Positions 34,808 to 48,090 are shown, counted from the first letter of the stretch. The stretch: 64,000 bases of DNA from Vitis vinifera (GCF_030704535.1 NC_081810.1:2833501-2897500), one strand, 5' to 3'. Numbers and translations: made by a program. Notes: generated by a model not told the origin, from the letters alone.

Positions 34808-37800
34808 TCAGGGACTGAAAAACTCCTTCTCCTTCAAGCTTTCCACAGTTTCCTTGAGGCTCACCTCCAAGGGAATGAACTCAATGCCCAAGCTTTTTGC
34901 CTTTTCTTTGGACACCTGGAAGGTCGGCACAAAAGGTTTGTCATCTGCACACCTGCCATGGTTGTTTAAAACACAAATTGTTAATTGGGAAAGTTATTTA
35001 CTAATAATAGCAGCAAACTTCGAGAAGAAAAGTGATTTTGGTTCTGTGGTATGTTCCAGTTTAAATTCCTCGAAGAAGAGTCAAAAGCATCTCAAAGATG
35101 CAATGTGCAAAGATCAAAATAACGAAATCACAAGAAGCATGCCCAGTGGTCGGTATCACAGACACTGGCAGTAGTAGCTTAACAATAAGTGTTACAACAC
35201 CCAACTAAGAAGAAAAAGGAAGAAAGAAAAAGTACCAAAAAAAATTGTTCATTAGCCATTTAAGAAGCCAGATTAAGATTGAAACCAATAAGATCCAATT
35301 CAAACTGGACAAGTAGTCAAATACAAGATACCTAGTGAAATTAGTTCATATAACAAATCATAAAAACAGAAACTATAGTTATTCAAGAAGTAGAACAGTT
35401 ACCATAGCCAATAATAATTCAATTGTAAAGAATAACTTGAATTTTTCATTTTCTAGAGTAAAGGGATTAGTCTACTTACTTCTCAGGGAGTTGAAAATCA
35501 GGAAAAAGCTCTTTCAAAATCTTCACAAGCTCTGAGTAGTGGACAACTCTCTCAACCAAACAATATCTTCCACTAGCTGAAGGAACCTCAAATGCTTGAA
35601 TATGTGCCTCAGCTACATCTTTAACATTAACCCATCCAAAGGATGCATTGGGAAATGTTTGTCCTCCTGTATTAGGGGGAAAAATGCATGAACAAAGAAA
35701 AGAAAAATCTCATGTTATACTACTGCCAAAACCTTAAGCTTCTGCATCAAATATTTTGAGAAGAACTTGAATGGTTTTAGAGCAAATTGAATATTCAAAT
35801 TGTACTATATAAATTTCTTTTATTTTCCATTCTTCTCTCACAAAATGGTATAATATAAATCAGGGAAGAGAGAAAGAGGTTAGCATAGAATTACTAAGGC
35901 TTCCTAATGAACAAAAATAATTGGCAAGCACATATTTCAGAATACTGCTGAATTACGAGTTGCCCTTTTTGAGGATTTAATGAGAAGGATATTTATTTAA
36001 CGAAACAGAGATATACCATTTATGAGATTCAAAATTGCAGCAGCACTTGTATTAAGTGTTGGCTGTAAAAGAGGACCAATCACCATTGCTGGGTTTATAG
36101 TGACCATGTCAATACCCTTCTCTTTTGCAAATTTCCATGCAGCATCCTCAGCCAAAGTCTTTGAGACCACGTACCAAAGCTGGAAGAAGCAAAGGAGACC
36201 AACATCCATTAATCAAATAAGTCATTGCCAAATGCTAGTTTTTTGCATTGTTTCCTTCTCTTTTAGAAAATATAAAAAACCTGTGAAATAAAAAACCTAT
36301 GATTTATAAGATTAGTGTTGTGGAAATAGTAAAACAGCAACAATTCTTTTGAGGAAAATCTGCATCACTATGATGGGCACCTGATTTTGTAATTACACAA
36401 CATTGGTCAAAATTTTCAAGGAAGAACAAGATCAAGTCTAGAAGAGATGACTGGGAAATCTTTGATTGAAGAGACCTAAATAGGATAACTGAAGCATGAA
36501 CAAGAGAACAAAATAAAGAAGGCCTCTCTCGATGCACATGCATCTAGTTAGCAAAGGAGCCAAGTGTAGGACAACAGTGATATGCATAAGAATCAGATGC
36601 CAAGTTGCAAAGCATATGGCTTCCAATCTATAGAAGTCTTATAATTCATTAAATGATTGTTATAAAACACATAATATTACAGAGAATCTATTGTTCCATG
36701 TCTCTACAAAAGATCTGAAAATCATAAACGAAGATAAAGTACATTGGTGGCATGGAGAACCTCATGTCATTTAGAGAGAATGGCCCATTTACCATGATGC
36801 TAGCCTTATGTCTAATATTCCAAGCATCGCATTCCATATTAATTATTATTTTCCAATGGGCTAGGTCCCCTAAGAAGGACCTGAATATGTGATAGAAATG
36901 AAGCCCAATTTGCAACCTAAATCTCAGACCTGATATATCAACAACTTCATTCACTCCTGTCAACCTGCTGTTTTTTAAAGTTGATCCTAAAACTGAAGCC
37001 AATGATAAAGCAATTTAGAATAAATTTCAATACCCAAAAACTGAGAATGGGCTGTTCTGTCCACATATTAGAGAAGTTTATATTGAACAAACAGAGAATC
37101 AAGAGCAACATGTTTCCCTGTGTGAGCATGTCAATAGCTTCTGAGAGACTTGAAGCTGAAAACCAGTTCCAATAACTGGAAAAGATGTCACAGCATAACA
37201 TTAGATCCATCTATGTTTTCTGCTTATCAAGAAACCTCGCTAAATGTCCTCCAAAACTGATACATTAGTGATGGCATAAGAGGAATTGATAACTTCAACA
37301 ATGACAAAGTAAGCATTAATCCTTGGGATTAAGGTGAGTCAATTTTCCAATTACACATTCCTCATGGACAAAGGCAACAAATGTATAATTTGAATCTAAG
37401 AACCCAGTGATCCAGTCAAGTCAATTCCAGGATCCTTTCCATCTAAAAAGGTTTCCTTTGACGTTCAAACACTGGCTTATACAAACCAGGTAGGATTTAA
37501 TTTGGGAACTTGTATTCAGATGCTTAAAAACACAAGGAGTTATTGTTCTAGTGAAATTTAGTTGCATTTTGCTGAACTCCCTGTTTACAACAACAGAAAT
37601 GATGAAAAATGACAAGAAATTCTTCAATAAAACTGCTGCCTAAAGTCAGAATACATGGTTAAGCTACTTGTATTTGGTTAAGCTACCTTTTACTCATTTG
37701 TGAGCAAGAAGGTCTGCAGTTACAATATGTTTATTTAACGGTGTCCAAGCTGAATGTAACTAAAACTTTAAATAAATTCTTCATTCAATTATTCTTTTTA

Positions 37801-40800
37801 TAGGTATTGGGAAAAGAAACCATTGATTAATAAGTTAACAAACAATTTGCTCCTTCAATTATAAATGATCTTGTAATGGTAACATTCAAGGTTCGTATGC
37901 ATATATTAATTCCTAATACTTCCCAACTGAAAAGGGAAGAAAGACAAATTATAGCACATATACATACCTGTAGCCCCTTACAAAAGTCTGGATCTGTAAA
38001 CCAAGTCTCATCAACCACAACATCAGGAGTTCTGGGGTTTCTATTGTATGCAACTGCAGCTATAGAAGATGTTACAACCACTCTCTTCACAGATGAGGCT
38101 TTCGCACATGAACCAAGGACATTAAGTGTTCCCTTCACAGCTGGATCAATTAATTCTGCCTGAAACAAGGGAAATAGTAACAGTTTAAACATTCAACCAT
38201 GCTTAGTTCAGAGCCAAGAAGAAGATACAAAGTTGCCATTACAGCACTACAGCCTGAAAAACTCAGAACGAAATCACCATTCAGGTCTTGTAATAGAGCA
38301 AAATTACTATTAAGGTTCTGTAATACAAAATATAGACTTTTTTTTTTTTTACTACAGCATCAAATTGGATGGCTAAACCAATATCCCAAATAAAAAAACT
38401 CTAAAACATACATGCAGGGAATTTTCAAAGATATAAGATAAAACCAGCAAAATATAAGGGAGAAAACACATGGAAATGTTTATGGCATCCCCTCATTACA
38501 TATTAACCTTAGTTGAAGACCATGTTCAAAAAAATCATCACTGTGATGCAGGATGGCCTTAGAGCATTTAGGCTAAGAACTTGAAAACAAGAGAATGGAA
38601 CATGAGAGAGGGAGAGAGAGCAGCTAACAAAGAGAGAGAGAGAGAGAGAGAGAGAAGGGCAGATTCTTAACTGATATTTCTTATACAAACAATAATCCCA
38701 GAACAAATCCAAGTTTCCCATTTCTATTTTTGTGAGATATTCATCATAGTAACTGCCAAGAACCAACTTGCTCTCACAAGAAGGAAGGCAGATTCCAGAA
38801 GGTATCCTTATAGCAATATGACTCATCACTTTAAGAATTAGATGAGATAACACCGTAGGTATGTGGGTAAGATCACACTAGCTCTAATGCATTTGTTCCC
38901 ATATGAACTCCACAATGACTCAGAAAAGAGTATGACCATGCCAATTCACCCTCATGACATACCATTTTTAAATGGAGGATGGCTATAAAATATTCCATCA
39001 GCACTAAATTTATAATTTCCAATTCCCAAGACCCAAGTCTTTAGGCATAGAATGAACTTAAGGGAAGGTAATCTTTTCTTCTCATTCCCCTTCATCATCA
39101 TAAGTTGTCAACATCCATATATGCACCTCTGATAAAAAAAATATCCATCAATGCACTCACACCCAGTTTGCACTGTCCTGACTCAAAAAAAAAAAAAGGG
39201 ACCATTGCCATCACACTTTAATATCCCAGACTCAAATCCACTCAAGGTAATAGTAATAAATACTGATACTCGGATATCACCACCAATATATTTCCAGCCT
39301 TGGACCATAATGAAGTGTTTAACACCAACATCTTCACTGATATCTATAAAACACACAAAAATATCTTTTGATCTTGATATTTTTACATTGATATCTCTAT
39401 ATTTTTAAAGCTGACTATTATTGTCTGTATCAATATTCTATTCCTCACTCAAGGTGACACATTGAGAGTTTGAAGCCAGATTTTCTAGCCCTTTAGCCAA
39501 TAATGATAAATAATAGCAACAATGAAACCAAAAGGCAAAACAGATGATGAACCTGTGGATCTGTGACTGCATGAAAAAAGGGTGAGGCTGTATGAAAAAC
39601 ACCAACACACCCTTCCACTATAGAATCAAAGGAACCTTCTTCCAGTAAGTTTGCTTTGAACAAGTGAAGTCTCTCTTTTGCACCATCAAGGGAAAGTAAA
39701 TGTTCTGTCTTCTTTGGATCATCTGTGGGAAAATAAAACTGAACTCAATTGACAAATCAACTTAAGAAATGTAACAATAGCACAGTGAATCAAGCTAAAC
39801 AAATTTTTAACATTTTCAATAACTTGATTCACAGCAAAAAGAGAATGTGAAAGCATGGTTATCCAACTGAACATGCCCAAAACCTAAAGCTGCAATGCTA
39901 TCATACTGAAATTATGCAAATATCATGAAAAATATGGTGAATTTAATACCATCTTTCCTCTCTCTCTCTCTCTCTCTCTCTTTCACACACACAAATCAAT
40001 GTTGACCTCTTATTTATACAAATGTTAAAATAATGTAGAGAATTTAATGTCATCTTTCCTCAACCAAAATGAGGAAAAAAAAAATCAATTCAAACCACTC
40101 ACCATTCATAATAATATAACTGATCAAATTCAAAATTATCAGCACATTGCTGAGATTTATATCTTCAAATGATAAAAAAGTTCAACTCGGCCAACCTTGA
40201 TCAACAAAATGCACAGTTTTCCAGAGAAGCGCATCTTAAAAATATTTCCTGGTATTATAAATATGTTATTATAAATATTTCCTGGTATATCTTAAAAGGA
40301 TCCTGTCATTTTTCACTGGTCAAATATGAATCGGAGGGCAAAGGATTATGAAAAGGCTTTCCAGGATACATGTTCTGAAGACACAACAGCAAAAACGGGG
40401 AAATATGAATGGGCCATTTCTCTCCCTACAGGCAACAATCTATTGGTTCCAAAAGGAAAGAAAAAGGATGACACAAAAAATTGCACAAGCCTATCTTCCT
40501 TAAAATGTAATTTGATCACTTGAAAAAATTAAAACCCAATTAATGGCGTCATGAAACAGCAAAGTAAAGCTAATTTCCTTTACCCGAGGCACTGTAACTG
40601 GTTAGAAATCTGATCAACAACTTCAAAACCCAAAAACCCATCTTCCGAAAAGGCAATTAAATCGTTTGAAAATCAAAATCCAGTATTCCAGTTGAATAAT
40701 CTCATTGACTAAGAGTATTACATTACTGGGGCAATTACAGGAACTGGGAATGCCCTCCTTTGCTTAAAACTGCGATGATCACAGACTACAAATCACGGCG

Positions 40801-41014
40801 AACCAACGCATAAAAAATGAGAACCCAGAAAGAAAAAATGATAACCCAGAAACAGCAAGCAGAGGAAAACCCCGAATAAAGAGAGATGCGAGTGATACAG
40901 ACTTGGATCACGAACAGAGGCTTTGACAGTGTAACCACGTTGGAGAAGAAGCTTCACAAGCCATGAAGCTATGTATCCTGATGCCCCTGTCACACACACC
41001 ACTCCACTGCTCAT
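34808..41014 (-). CDS. NADPH-dependent reductase, CCR-like/phenylacetaldehyde reductase type (copy 2)
   Basis: Six exons on the minus strand, 41014-40903, 39722-39553, 38159-37968, 36179-36017, 35666-35480 and 34952-34808, have exactly the same lengths (112, 170, 192, 163, 187, 145 bp) as the copy at 26835-31174 and encode 322 residues. [10 protein letters not shown] (9-18), [10 protein letters not shown] (121-130) and Tyr161/Lys165 in LWYVVSK are all present, so the enzyme should be active. It differs from copy 1 around the active site (Leu159, Val162, Val163 instead of His, Ala, Leu) and in exon 2 (FFHAVTDPQ instead of FYYGVTDPQ), which could change substrate preference. Introns 1 and 2 are homologous to those of copy 1; intron 3 is about 1.4 kb longer. 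Together the pair is a tandem duplication of the reductase locus. Confidence 0.9.
38631..38655. repeat. (AG)n microsatellite in intron 2 of reductase copy 2
   Basis: About 12 AG units, preceded by looser GAGAGGGAGAGAG sequence. Confidence 0.85.
39958..39981. repeat. (TC)n microsatellite in intron 1 of reductase copy 2
   Basis: An uninterrupted run of about 12 TC units followed by a short CA stretch (CACACACA). Confidence 0.85.
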
Positions 41015-41715
41015 CTTCTTCTTCTTCTTCTTCTTCTATTCTCACTGCCGTCTTCCAATCGGACTCTTTCACTCTTAATCTCTATCAGGAATCACCACAA
41101 TTATTTGGGTCCCACTCAGATAATTTCCAAAAATGATTTTTTTTATTAGTTTAATTGAAAAGTGAGCATAAAATCACATCAATAGATCTATAATTTTGAA
41201 ATTTTCTTGAATCTAACGTTTTTCCCTTTTAATTAGCGTATTTTACTCCCATTATTTCTAAAAGATTAATAAATTTATAATTCTTTAAATAGGGGAAATT
41301 ATATAAGCATACATTATTTACCAAATACATATATAATAAAAAAAAAACGTGAAATGGTGATTTTAATGAAAAGTATATTTTAAGAAAAATAAATTTTATT
41401 TTATGTATTTCAAACTATGTCTACCAAGCATACCCGAAAATATATTTACATGTAATTTACTTTACATGGAAATAACTTTTTTCGATTTTTTTTTCGTCAT
41501 ATTTTGTAAATAGTATATATTTTCATAATTTCCCTTTTAAATATATGAAAAGGAAGAGTTAAATTTAGCTAACTTATTTTTACTAAAAATAGTAAGATAA
41601 GAAAAATAATTTTTTAAAAATATTTTTGGGTTTGTAAGAAATATTTTGTTTGACACAATTATAGAAAAGGAAGTAGCAACGAATTTTCCCCATTGGCCTT
41701 AAGAGTGGGCGGAGA
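41015..41715. other. Upstream region of reductase copy 2
   Basis: A (CTT)n run at 41019-41036 falls in the likely 5' UTR. The remainder is AT-rich and featureless up to the transposon at 41724. Confidence 0.45.
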
Positions 41716-41723
41716 GTCTACTT

Positions 41724-42100
41724 CAAGGGTCTCCAACGGGCAGGCCGGGCCGGGCCGAGCTAAAATGCTAGGCCCGCAGGCTAGCGGGCCGGGCCGCGGG
41801 CTTTTTTAAATAAGCCAAAATGGCTTTTAAATAAAGGAAGGAAGAGGAGGGATTCGAACACCTCCCCTCAAGCTTAAATTTCAAGGCTCTAACCAACTGA
41901 GCTACATTTCTTTTGTGCTTATTAAATAAGTTAGTTATATATATATAAAAATATAGTATATTATTTTTTTAAAAAAAATTAAAGGCGGGCCTAAATTTAG
42001 GCCCGCGGCCCGGCCCGCCCATAAACGGGCTCGGGCCGGGCTTTAGCCCGTCGAGCCGGGCCGGGCCTAAAGCGGGCCACGGGCTTTTTGGAGACCCCTA
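41724..42100. mobile_element. GC-rich hAT-like non-autonomous element with tRNA-like core
   Basis: The element ends AGGGTCTCCAA on the left and TTGGAGACCCCTA on the right, inverted complements of each other. GTCTACTT flanks both sides (41716-41723 and 42101-42108), an 8 bp target duplication as expected for hAT transposons; the identity extends to CAAG, giving 12 matching bases, which I treat as chance. Inside the termini both arms are extremely GC-rich with reiterated GGGCCGGGC/GCCCGGCCC (41730-41805 and 41985-42090). The central 170 bp is AT-rich apart from a tRNA-like segment. No coding capacity. Confidence 0.75.
41839..41910 (-). other. tRNA-like module (not a functional tRNA)
   Basis: On the minus strand the segment reads GTAGCTCAGTTGGTTAGAGC (a standard D arm and RNA polymerase III A box) followed about 25 bases later by GGTGTTCGAATCCC (T arm, B box). 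The anticodon arm is not foldable into a normal 5 bp stem and 7 base loop, and the acceptor ends do not pair well. It lies wholly inside the hAT-like element, so it is probably a captured, decayed tRNA sequence or a chance pol III promoter, not a cellular tRNA gene. Confidence 0.55.
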
Positions 42101-42112
42101 GTCTACTTCAAG

Positions 42113-42960
42113 TATGCCATCAAATATGACGACATACTTGGCACTATTAGACAAACTTTCAATTCTTTCCTAACTTGAGAATGCAGCCGCCCTTTACACT
42201 TCCATCTTGGCTTTATCAACAAAAAAATAAAACAAAATAATCTTTTGCAAAATAAAAATAAATAAATAAATAAACGAGGGAAAGGAGTGGGTAATATGAG
42301 AGGGAATTTTATTTTTTTATATTTCATATCATATTAAAAGGTGATAATCAATTAAAATTGATCACATAATGACATAAGTTTCATTTCTTCTTATTTTGAC
42401 AATAATTTTAATTTTGTTTTTCACTAAATCTCATATCTTTGTCATCTATGTCTCTTTTTTTAGTTAAATTGCATTTCATGTACCTCATTCCATTTTATTT
42501 GTGGTTAAGTTTTGTTTCTTTGTACATTTTTTTAATAAGATAGATTTAGTTATGCATGCAAGGGATTCATGTTAAAAGTTCAATATAATATCGAATATAT
42601 ATTCAAATTATAAATGTATTCTTGATTAGAAGTACCTAAAAAGGGTAGGTAGAGTGAAGTCGTGGTGGCTGTGAATAGGTATCTTATAATTCATGCCAAA
42701 TTTTGAAATTTGAAATTCAATTTTTTTTATTTCATAATTTTGACTAATTCATTTCAATTAATTTATCCCCTTTTTATTATCCTTTTCATATCTATAATTG
42801 GAAAACAAAGATAATGAAATGTATGTCTCTTCAGTTTTATATCACTTGTATAATACATGAATTGAGTACATTAGTAATTGCATGAAATATTCAGGTTATG
42901 AGTTGCTTACACATTGATAAGTGGTTTACAACCGGTTTATGGACCTAAGTAATTTATTAA
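42113..42960. other. Intergenic spacer
   Basis: AT-rich, with no supported gene and no repeat I recognise. Confidence 0.45.
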
Positions 42961-42969
42961 AGATTGTAA

Positions 42970-44720
42970 TGCACTACCTTCTAATTAGAAGGATGATTTA
43001 TTTTGATCATTGAAATGAATTTCTCATGGTAAGTATATTAATGTGTATGGTTATATATTCGATAGGATCTACAGTGAGTCGTGACATTAGTTATTAAGTA
43101 GTCATAATTTCACCAAACTACCATGCTACATCAACTCTCAACTTTAATATGATATTATGTTAGTTCTAAGGTTTTCATTGGCTTTAACCTAAAGATAAAA
43201 CACTAAGGTAGTCATATATTTTAAGTCATTATTGATTAAAACAAATGATAATAAATATTTTCAAGAGAGACACTATAATATATCATGAGATTAAGATAGC
43301 GTGTTCCTTTAGATGATTCTAAGAAATTGTAATCGTGAAATGTGTGGTTACAAAATTCATTAAGTAGGATTTGACATATATCATTTGTGGATTAGAGTAT
43401 GTATGTTGATCACAAAATAATAGGATTTGAAATTCAAGGATTATAGAAGTATTTTTGTGAAGTTGATAGATACTAACTTGTTAGATTATGGTCACCAACT
43501 CATGGTTATATTGCATGTAGTGAATAGTAAGTCATACACTTAGAATTTAATTAAATTGGATTTAATATATTTTCATCTCTGTAAATATAATAAGATATTA
43601 TAGTGTAATTAACTCTTTTTAATGAAATATTAAGTAACTTTAGAATTGGATTATGAGAGAGTTAGTATTTTTCTGTCTCAATGGTTCCTACTCAAATTCA
43701 CACTCTTTGTTAATACAAAATTTTGAGGGATATAAGATTTAATCATACACTGTGCATAAAAGCATTTTAGTAAAAATACTACCATAGAAAAACATGAATG
43801 ATGTAACAAAATAAGTTTCCATTAATAAATTATTCATTATGATTTCTCATATTTTTAAAGAAATAATACTGCACTACCTCTTAATTTTTCATAATCAGTT
43901 CATAAAATTGGGCAATCCATCAAAGATAATACTGCACTACCTTCTAATTGAAAGGATAATTTATCTTTATCATCAAAGTAGGTTTTCCAAAGCAAATACA
44001 CTATTGTGTATGGTTACATATTGGATTAAATCTACAATGAATCATGACATTGGCTATTGGGTAGACATGATCCACTAAGTTACTATGTTGTATAGACTCT
44101 CAACCTTAAAAGAATATTGAGTTAGTGTTGAGGTCTTTAGTGGCTTTGACTTTTGGTGAGATCTTAATATAGTTAAATTCCTTACGAATTGGATCACTTT
44201 GGATTAAAGTAGATGACAAGAGATTTTCTCAAGATATGCACCATAATATCTCATAGAGTGTGAGATAGTGTGTCCTTTTGGGTAACCCTAAGAAAGTATA
44301 TTCAAGAAATCTATGGTCATTTTTAAACTAGAATTTAACTTATGTTCTTTGTGAGTTTAAGTATGTCAATTGATCACATAATAGGAGAGGATCTATAATT
44401 CAAGGATGATAGAAATAATCTTGAAAGGTTGATATCATTTACATTGTTAGATTACAAACATCGATTCATGAGAAGACTGTATATAGTGGATGGTAGGTTC
44501 CTTATGTCTTATTGTAATTTATATAAAATACTAGAGTGTAGATGACTTTTTATAGTGGGATGTTGAATCAACTTTATAATTGTATTCTAAGAGAGCTAAT
44601 ATTTTCCTATGGGTCATAATGGTTCTTTTTCGAGCTCATATTCCTTTATGACATGATTTATGAAGGTTATATGGATTTTTAGTTCACTTGTATGCATAAG
44701 AGTGTTTTAGTAAATATGCA
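42970..44720. repeat. Diverged direct tandem duplication, unit about 960 bp
   Basis: Two long blocks run in parallel from GCACTACCTTCTAATT (42972 and 43932). Shared landmarks in the same order are GTGTATGGTTA, the GACATT(A/G)G block, CTCTCAAC, GAGATAGTGTG-like, ATTCAAGGAT(T/G)ATAGAA, TTGTTAGATTA and, at the end, GCATAA(A/G)AG(C/T)(A/G)TTTTAGTAAA. Divergence looks like 25-30 percent by eye. No open frames are conserved. Probably duplicated transposon-derived sequence. Confidence 0.65.
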
Positions 44721-44859
44721 AGGTTGCACAAGAGCTTGTAAACGATCTCTTTGAATTAAACTAATTGATTAATTGGAGTCCAATTGTACTAATTAATCAA
44801 TTAGAACATTTTTTTTAGGCTAGATTATGTGATTCAAGCCCAAATAAGCTTAAATTACT

Positions 44860-45060
44860 TTAGTTTATGGGAAGCCTATAAAATACCTTTTTTAAGGGAG
44901 CTTCACTTTTGCTTCCTATCTACATAGAAAGAGCCCTAACCTCCACTTTCTATTAGATCTCTACCATTTGAATATTTGGATTCAAAGAGGGGCCATCAAG
45001 TAGAAAACTTTGTGTTTACAAGATCTTCTACAATTTTAGTGTTTTCTACACCAATATGAA
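44860..45060 (+). promoter_or_regulatory. Possible retrotransposon LTR promoter remnant
   Basis: GCCTATAAAATACC (a good TATA box) is followed by a leader-like sequence GGAGCTTCACTTTTGCTTCC and AGAGCCCTAACCTCC. No gene follows, and the neighbourhood is diverged repeat DNA, so this looks like the promoter part of an old LTR. The element's ends are not defined. Confidence 0.3.
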
Positions 45061-47707
45061 TTGATTTAAGAACATCCAATCTAGGTAAACTCTTCAAAAG
45101 CATTAGATCTAGATTTTGTAAAGTTTTTATTGTCTATTTGATTCTATTGCTAGGATTTAGAGAGCCTTAGAAAGATTGCATGCACCTAATTGATTTAGGG
45201 CTAAAAAACGAAGTAATCTAGATTTCTCTACAACTACTATCAAACCCAAGATTAGGCTTTAAGCATGCTAGAATCCTTTCTAAGATGTGCTAACTTTGGT
45301 TTTCATCTCATGGCCCAAATGAATCTATGGGTGTGTCAGTTTAAATGTGTTCATTGAATGGATGAGTTGTTATTTTAATCTCATACATGGGTTGTACACC
45401 CGATAAGGGGTTTAGGATTTTTTATTGGAATGTAAAAGATTCTTGTTCCATAGATTGGATGTAAACTTTGGTTTGAAGGAGTATAGGTTTTTGCTTTCAA
45501 TGTAAAGGCTGATTTTCTATTCTATGTGACCCTTGAGATGTATGGAGGTAATCCAATCAATCATAGAGCATCCATGGTGGATTCCCAACTGGAAAAAGGT
45601 TAGATTTCCAATGGAAAGGTGGTTGAAGAAGAGTTTGGATGGCTCTTGAATTTGAGATTACAGTGGTAGTGCTTGAGCTACTAGACTAGCATTTGAGTAG
45701 TCATCGAGTGCTCAACTGCCCTTAGATCTAGAACACTTCAAGCAACTCTAACGACAGAAAATTGTAACTTTTAAGGGTTTAGAGGTATTTTAAGGGTTTT
45801 TTTTTTCTTTCTAATTTTCTAATGCTAATTTTTGTTGTAGGTATCTTTGGTATTTTTGGATTTTTAGAAAATCTAAAATTTGGGCTTACCAAATTTTCAT
45901 TCTCATCAGTTTTTATTTTTCCATATTTTGTCATATTTTTCCTTATTTATGCATATTTGATATATGACATGATTTTTGGAAATACATATGTAAATTTGGA
46001 TAAAATAATTAAAAAGTGGATTTTGGATTTCCATATGCAAACTAAATTTCCATGAGAATGAATTTCCAAAATAAATATTTATTTAAATTGGAAGTGTGCT
46101 ATTAATAAATTTTTATGTGAATTTTTTTTTTTTTTTTGGAAGAATGTTTAGAAAATCTAGTTTGAAATAATATCTCAAAAAATGACTTGAAATGATTGTT
46201 TAGATTTCTCATAGAACTTAGAAGTAGCTTCGAGAGAGACCTATATTTTCCATGAATAATTAATTGGCATACCAACCATGCCAACGAGAAGAGGAGACAA
46301 TTTAAAGAGTCAAGGATCAACAAGCCCCACATATCCACCTCCCCACACTCTAATGGATTTTGAAAAAGAAACCAGATCACACTTTTATACAGTTCACATG
46401 GGTTTGAAAATGAGACGATGAGAATTCCATTTCTATAAAATTTGATAAAAGCAAAGTTCTTTTCTGAGTGCAGTGCTGTGTATGCATGGCTGTATTTATT
46501 TGACCCATGCATTCACTGCTCTTTATATTCTCACAGGTGGTTAGCTGTAGACATCAATTTTGGTTTCCACCCATTAATCCAAGAGGAGAGTGACTGGTTT
46601 ATGAAAAAGCCTCTTCTTTTACAGTTTATGCAACTCCCTAAGATATAATTTTTATTTTCTGATTAATTCGTGATTTAATTTTATTAACCCCATTAGATTT
46701 CTCATTCAAATCTAAACAAAATTCTATTAAAAAAAAATTGACCTATAAATAAATCATCTTGTACTACCGAATTTTCCTAAAAATTTAAATTTACAAAATT
46801 TGAGTTCTAATTTTTCCATCAAACCAAATTTTAATATCATATTGAATTATCAATTTTCTTAAAAATTTGATTTTGTAGGATTTTGAGCTCAATATGCATA
46901 TCATGTTGCTTAATAAATCAGACTACCTTAATTTTATGTAATTTAACTTAGAAATAATTTTCCCAGTGAATTTAAAAAGTTATTATTAAAAAAAATCGAA
47001 TATAATTTATATAAATTGTTTCTAAAAGTTCTCACTTATTTCTCAATCAAATTTGGATTTTTTTATTATTAAATATTTGTTACTCAAAAATGGAAATCAA
47101 CAAAAATCATGAATACACATTTCATGATGAAAATTTAAAAATTCATGAATGTTACTTAAAAATTGAATGCACATTTCAATCACAAATCATAGACGTAAAA
47201 ACAACATACAAATAAGGGATGTAACCAATGAAATTTGAAATAGAAAATTTTAACATTTGCCTAAAACCAAACACAATTAAGAACCCTAATTTCTACCCAA
47301 TTACTAATTTTGTTAACTAACTATATGATTAATCATCACAATTTTTTGTTATTGTAATCCACTTTGGTATTTTGGGATATTTAGAATTATGTTAAATTAC
47401 TGTTTTTTAACTTATTAATTTTCAAATTTTTGTCTTAATTATATAAAATAATAATATATTAAATTTCGATATTTTGAGAAAATATATCAAATTTCAAATA
47501 TCTTATCTTAGTTATATAAAATAACAACATAATAAATTTAGAATTTTAAAAGTATATTAAATTACAATTTTTTTTTTTTTTTAAATATCATCCCTCAAAA
47601 TTTTATCTTAATAAGATAAAATAAGACAAAACAAGTAATTGTTTTTTGTAAGGATAAAAAAATGTTTATTTAGTACATAATACCATTCAAATATTAATAA
47701 AAATAAA
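45061..47707. other. Intergenic spacer, repeat-like
   Basis: The part to about 45750 has balanced composition and continues the LTR-like sequence. The remainder is AT-rich. Open frames up to 136 codons (46102-46512 minus) show no recognisable domain. Confidence 0.4.
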
Positions 47708-48090
47708 TAACTAAGGGTCATTTAGTAACTGTTTTAAAAAATAGTTTTTGAAAACAGTTTTTTGAAAATTATTCTATAATGTTTTGTAGAAAAAAAAACA
47801 TGTTTAGAAACCTATAATATTTTTAACCTATTTTTAAATTTGCTTTAAAAATAATTTTTATGTTTCATGCTTTATTTTTTAATTATTTTACGTATTTGTA
47901 TAATTATTTTTAAAATAGGTATTAGAAAACAATTGAAAACGATTAAAAGATATTATTAAAAAATACCATGTTTTCTATTCTTAAGAGAAAATAGAAGATA
48001 GTTTTTTGTTATCAAATGCATTTATCTAGCTTTTTGTTATGAAGAATAAAAAATTGTCATCCAATATAGTTCTCAAACAAACTCTAAATA
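47708..48090 (+). mobile_element. hAT-like MITE, family 2 (copy 1)
   Basis: It begins AGGGTCATTTAGTAACTG, contains TATTTTTAACCTATTTTTAA and AAAATACCATGTTTTCTATT, and ends TCTCAAACAAACTCT, an imperfect inverted complement of the start. About 380 bp, no coding capacity. A second copy with the same internal order lies at 56007-56392. Confidence 0.6.

Noticed and set aside
34724..35174. Plus-strand frames overlapping exon 6 and intron 5 of reductase copy 2
   Set aside because: They are antisense to a clearly spliced reductase gene with conserved exon structure.
41839..41910. Functional tRNA gene
   Set aside because: The D and T arms are present, but the acceptor and anticodon stems do not form, and the segment lies inside a transposon.
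46102..46512. 136-codon minus-strand frame
   Set aside because: Residues look like random AT-rich translation (poly-Lys start region, mixed hydrophobics), with no family match.
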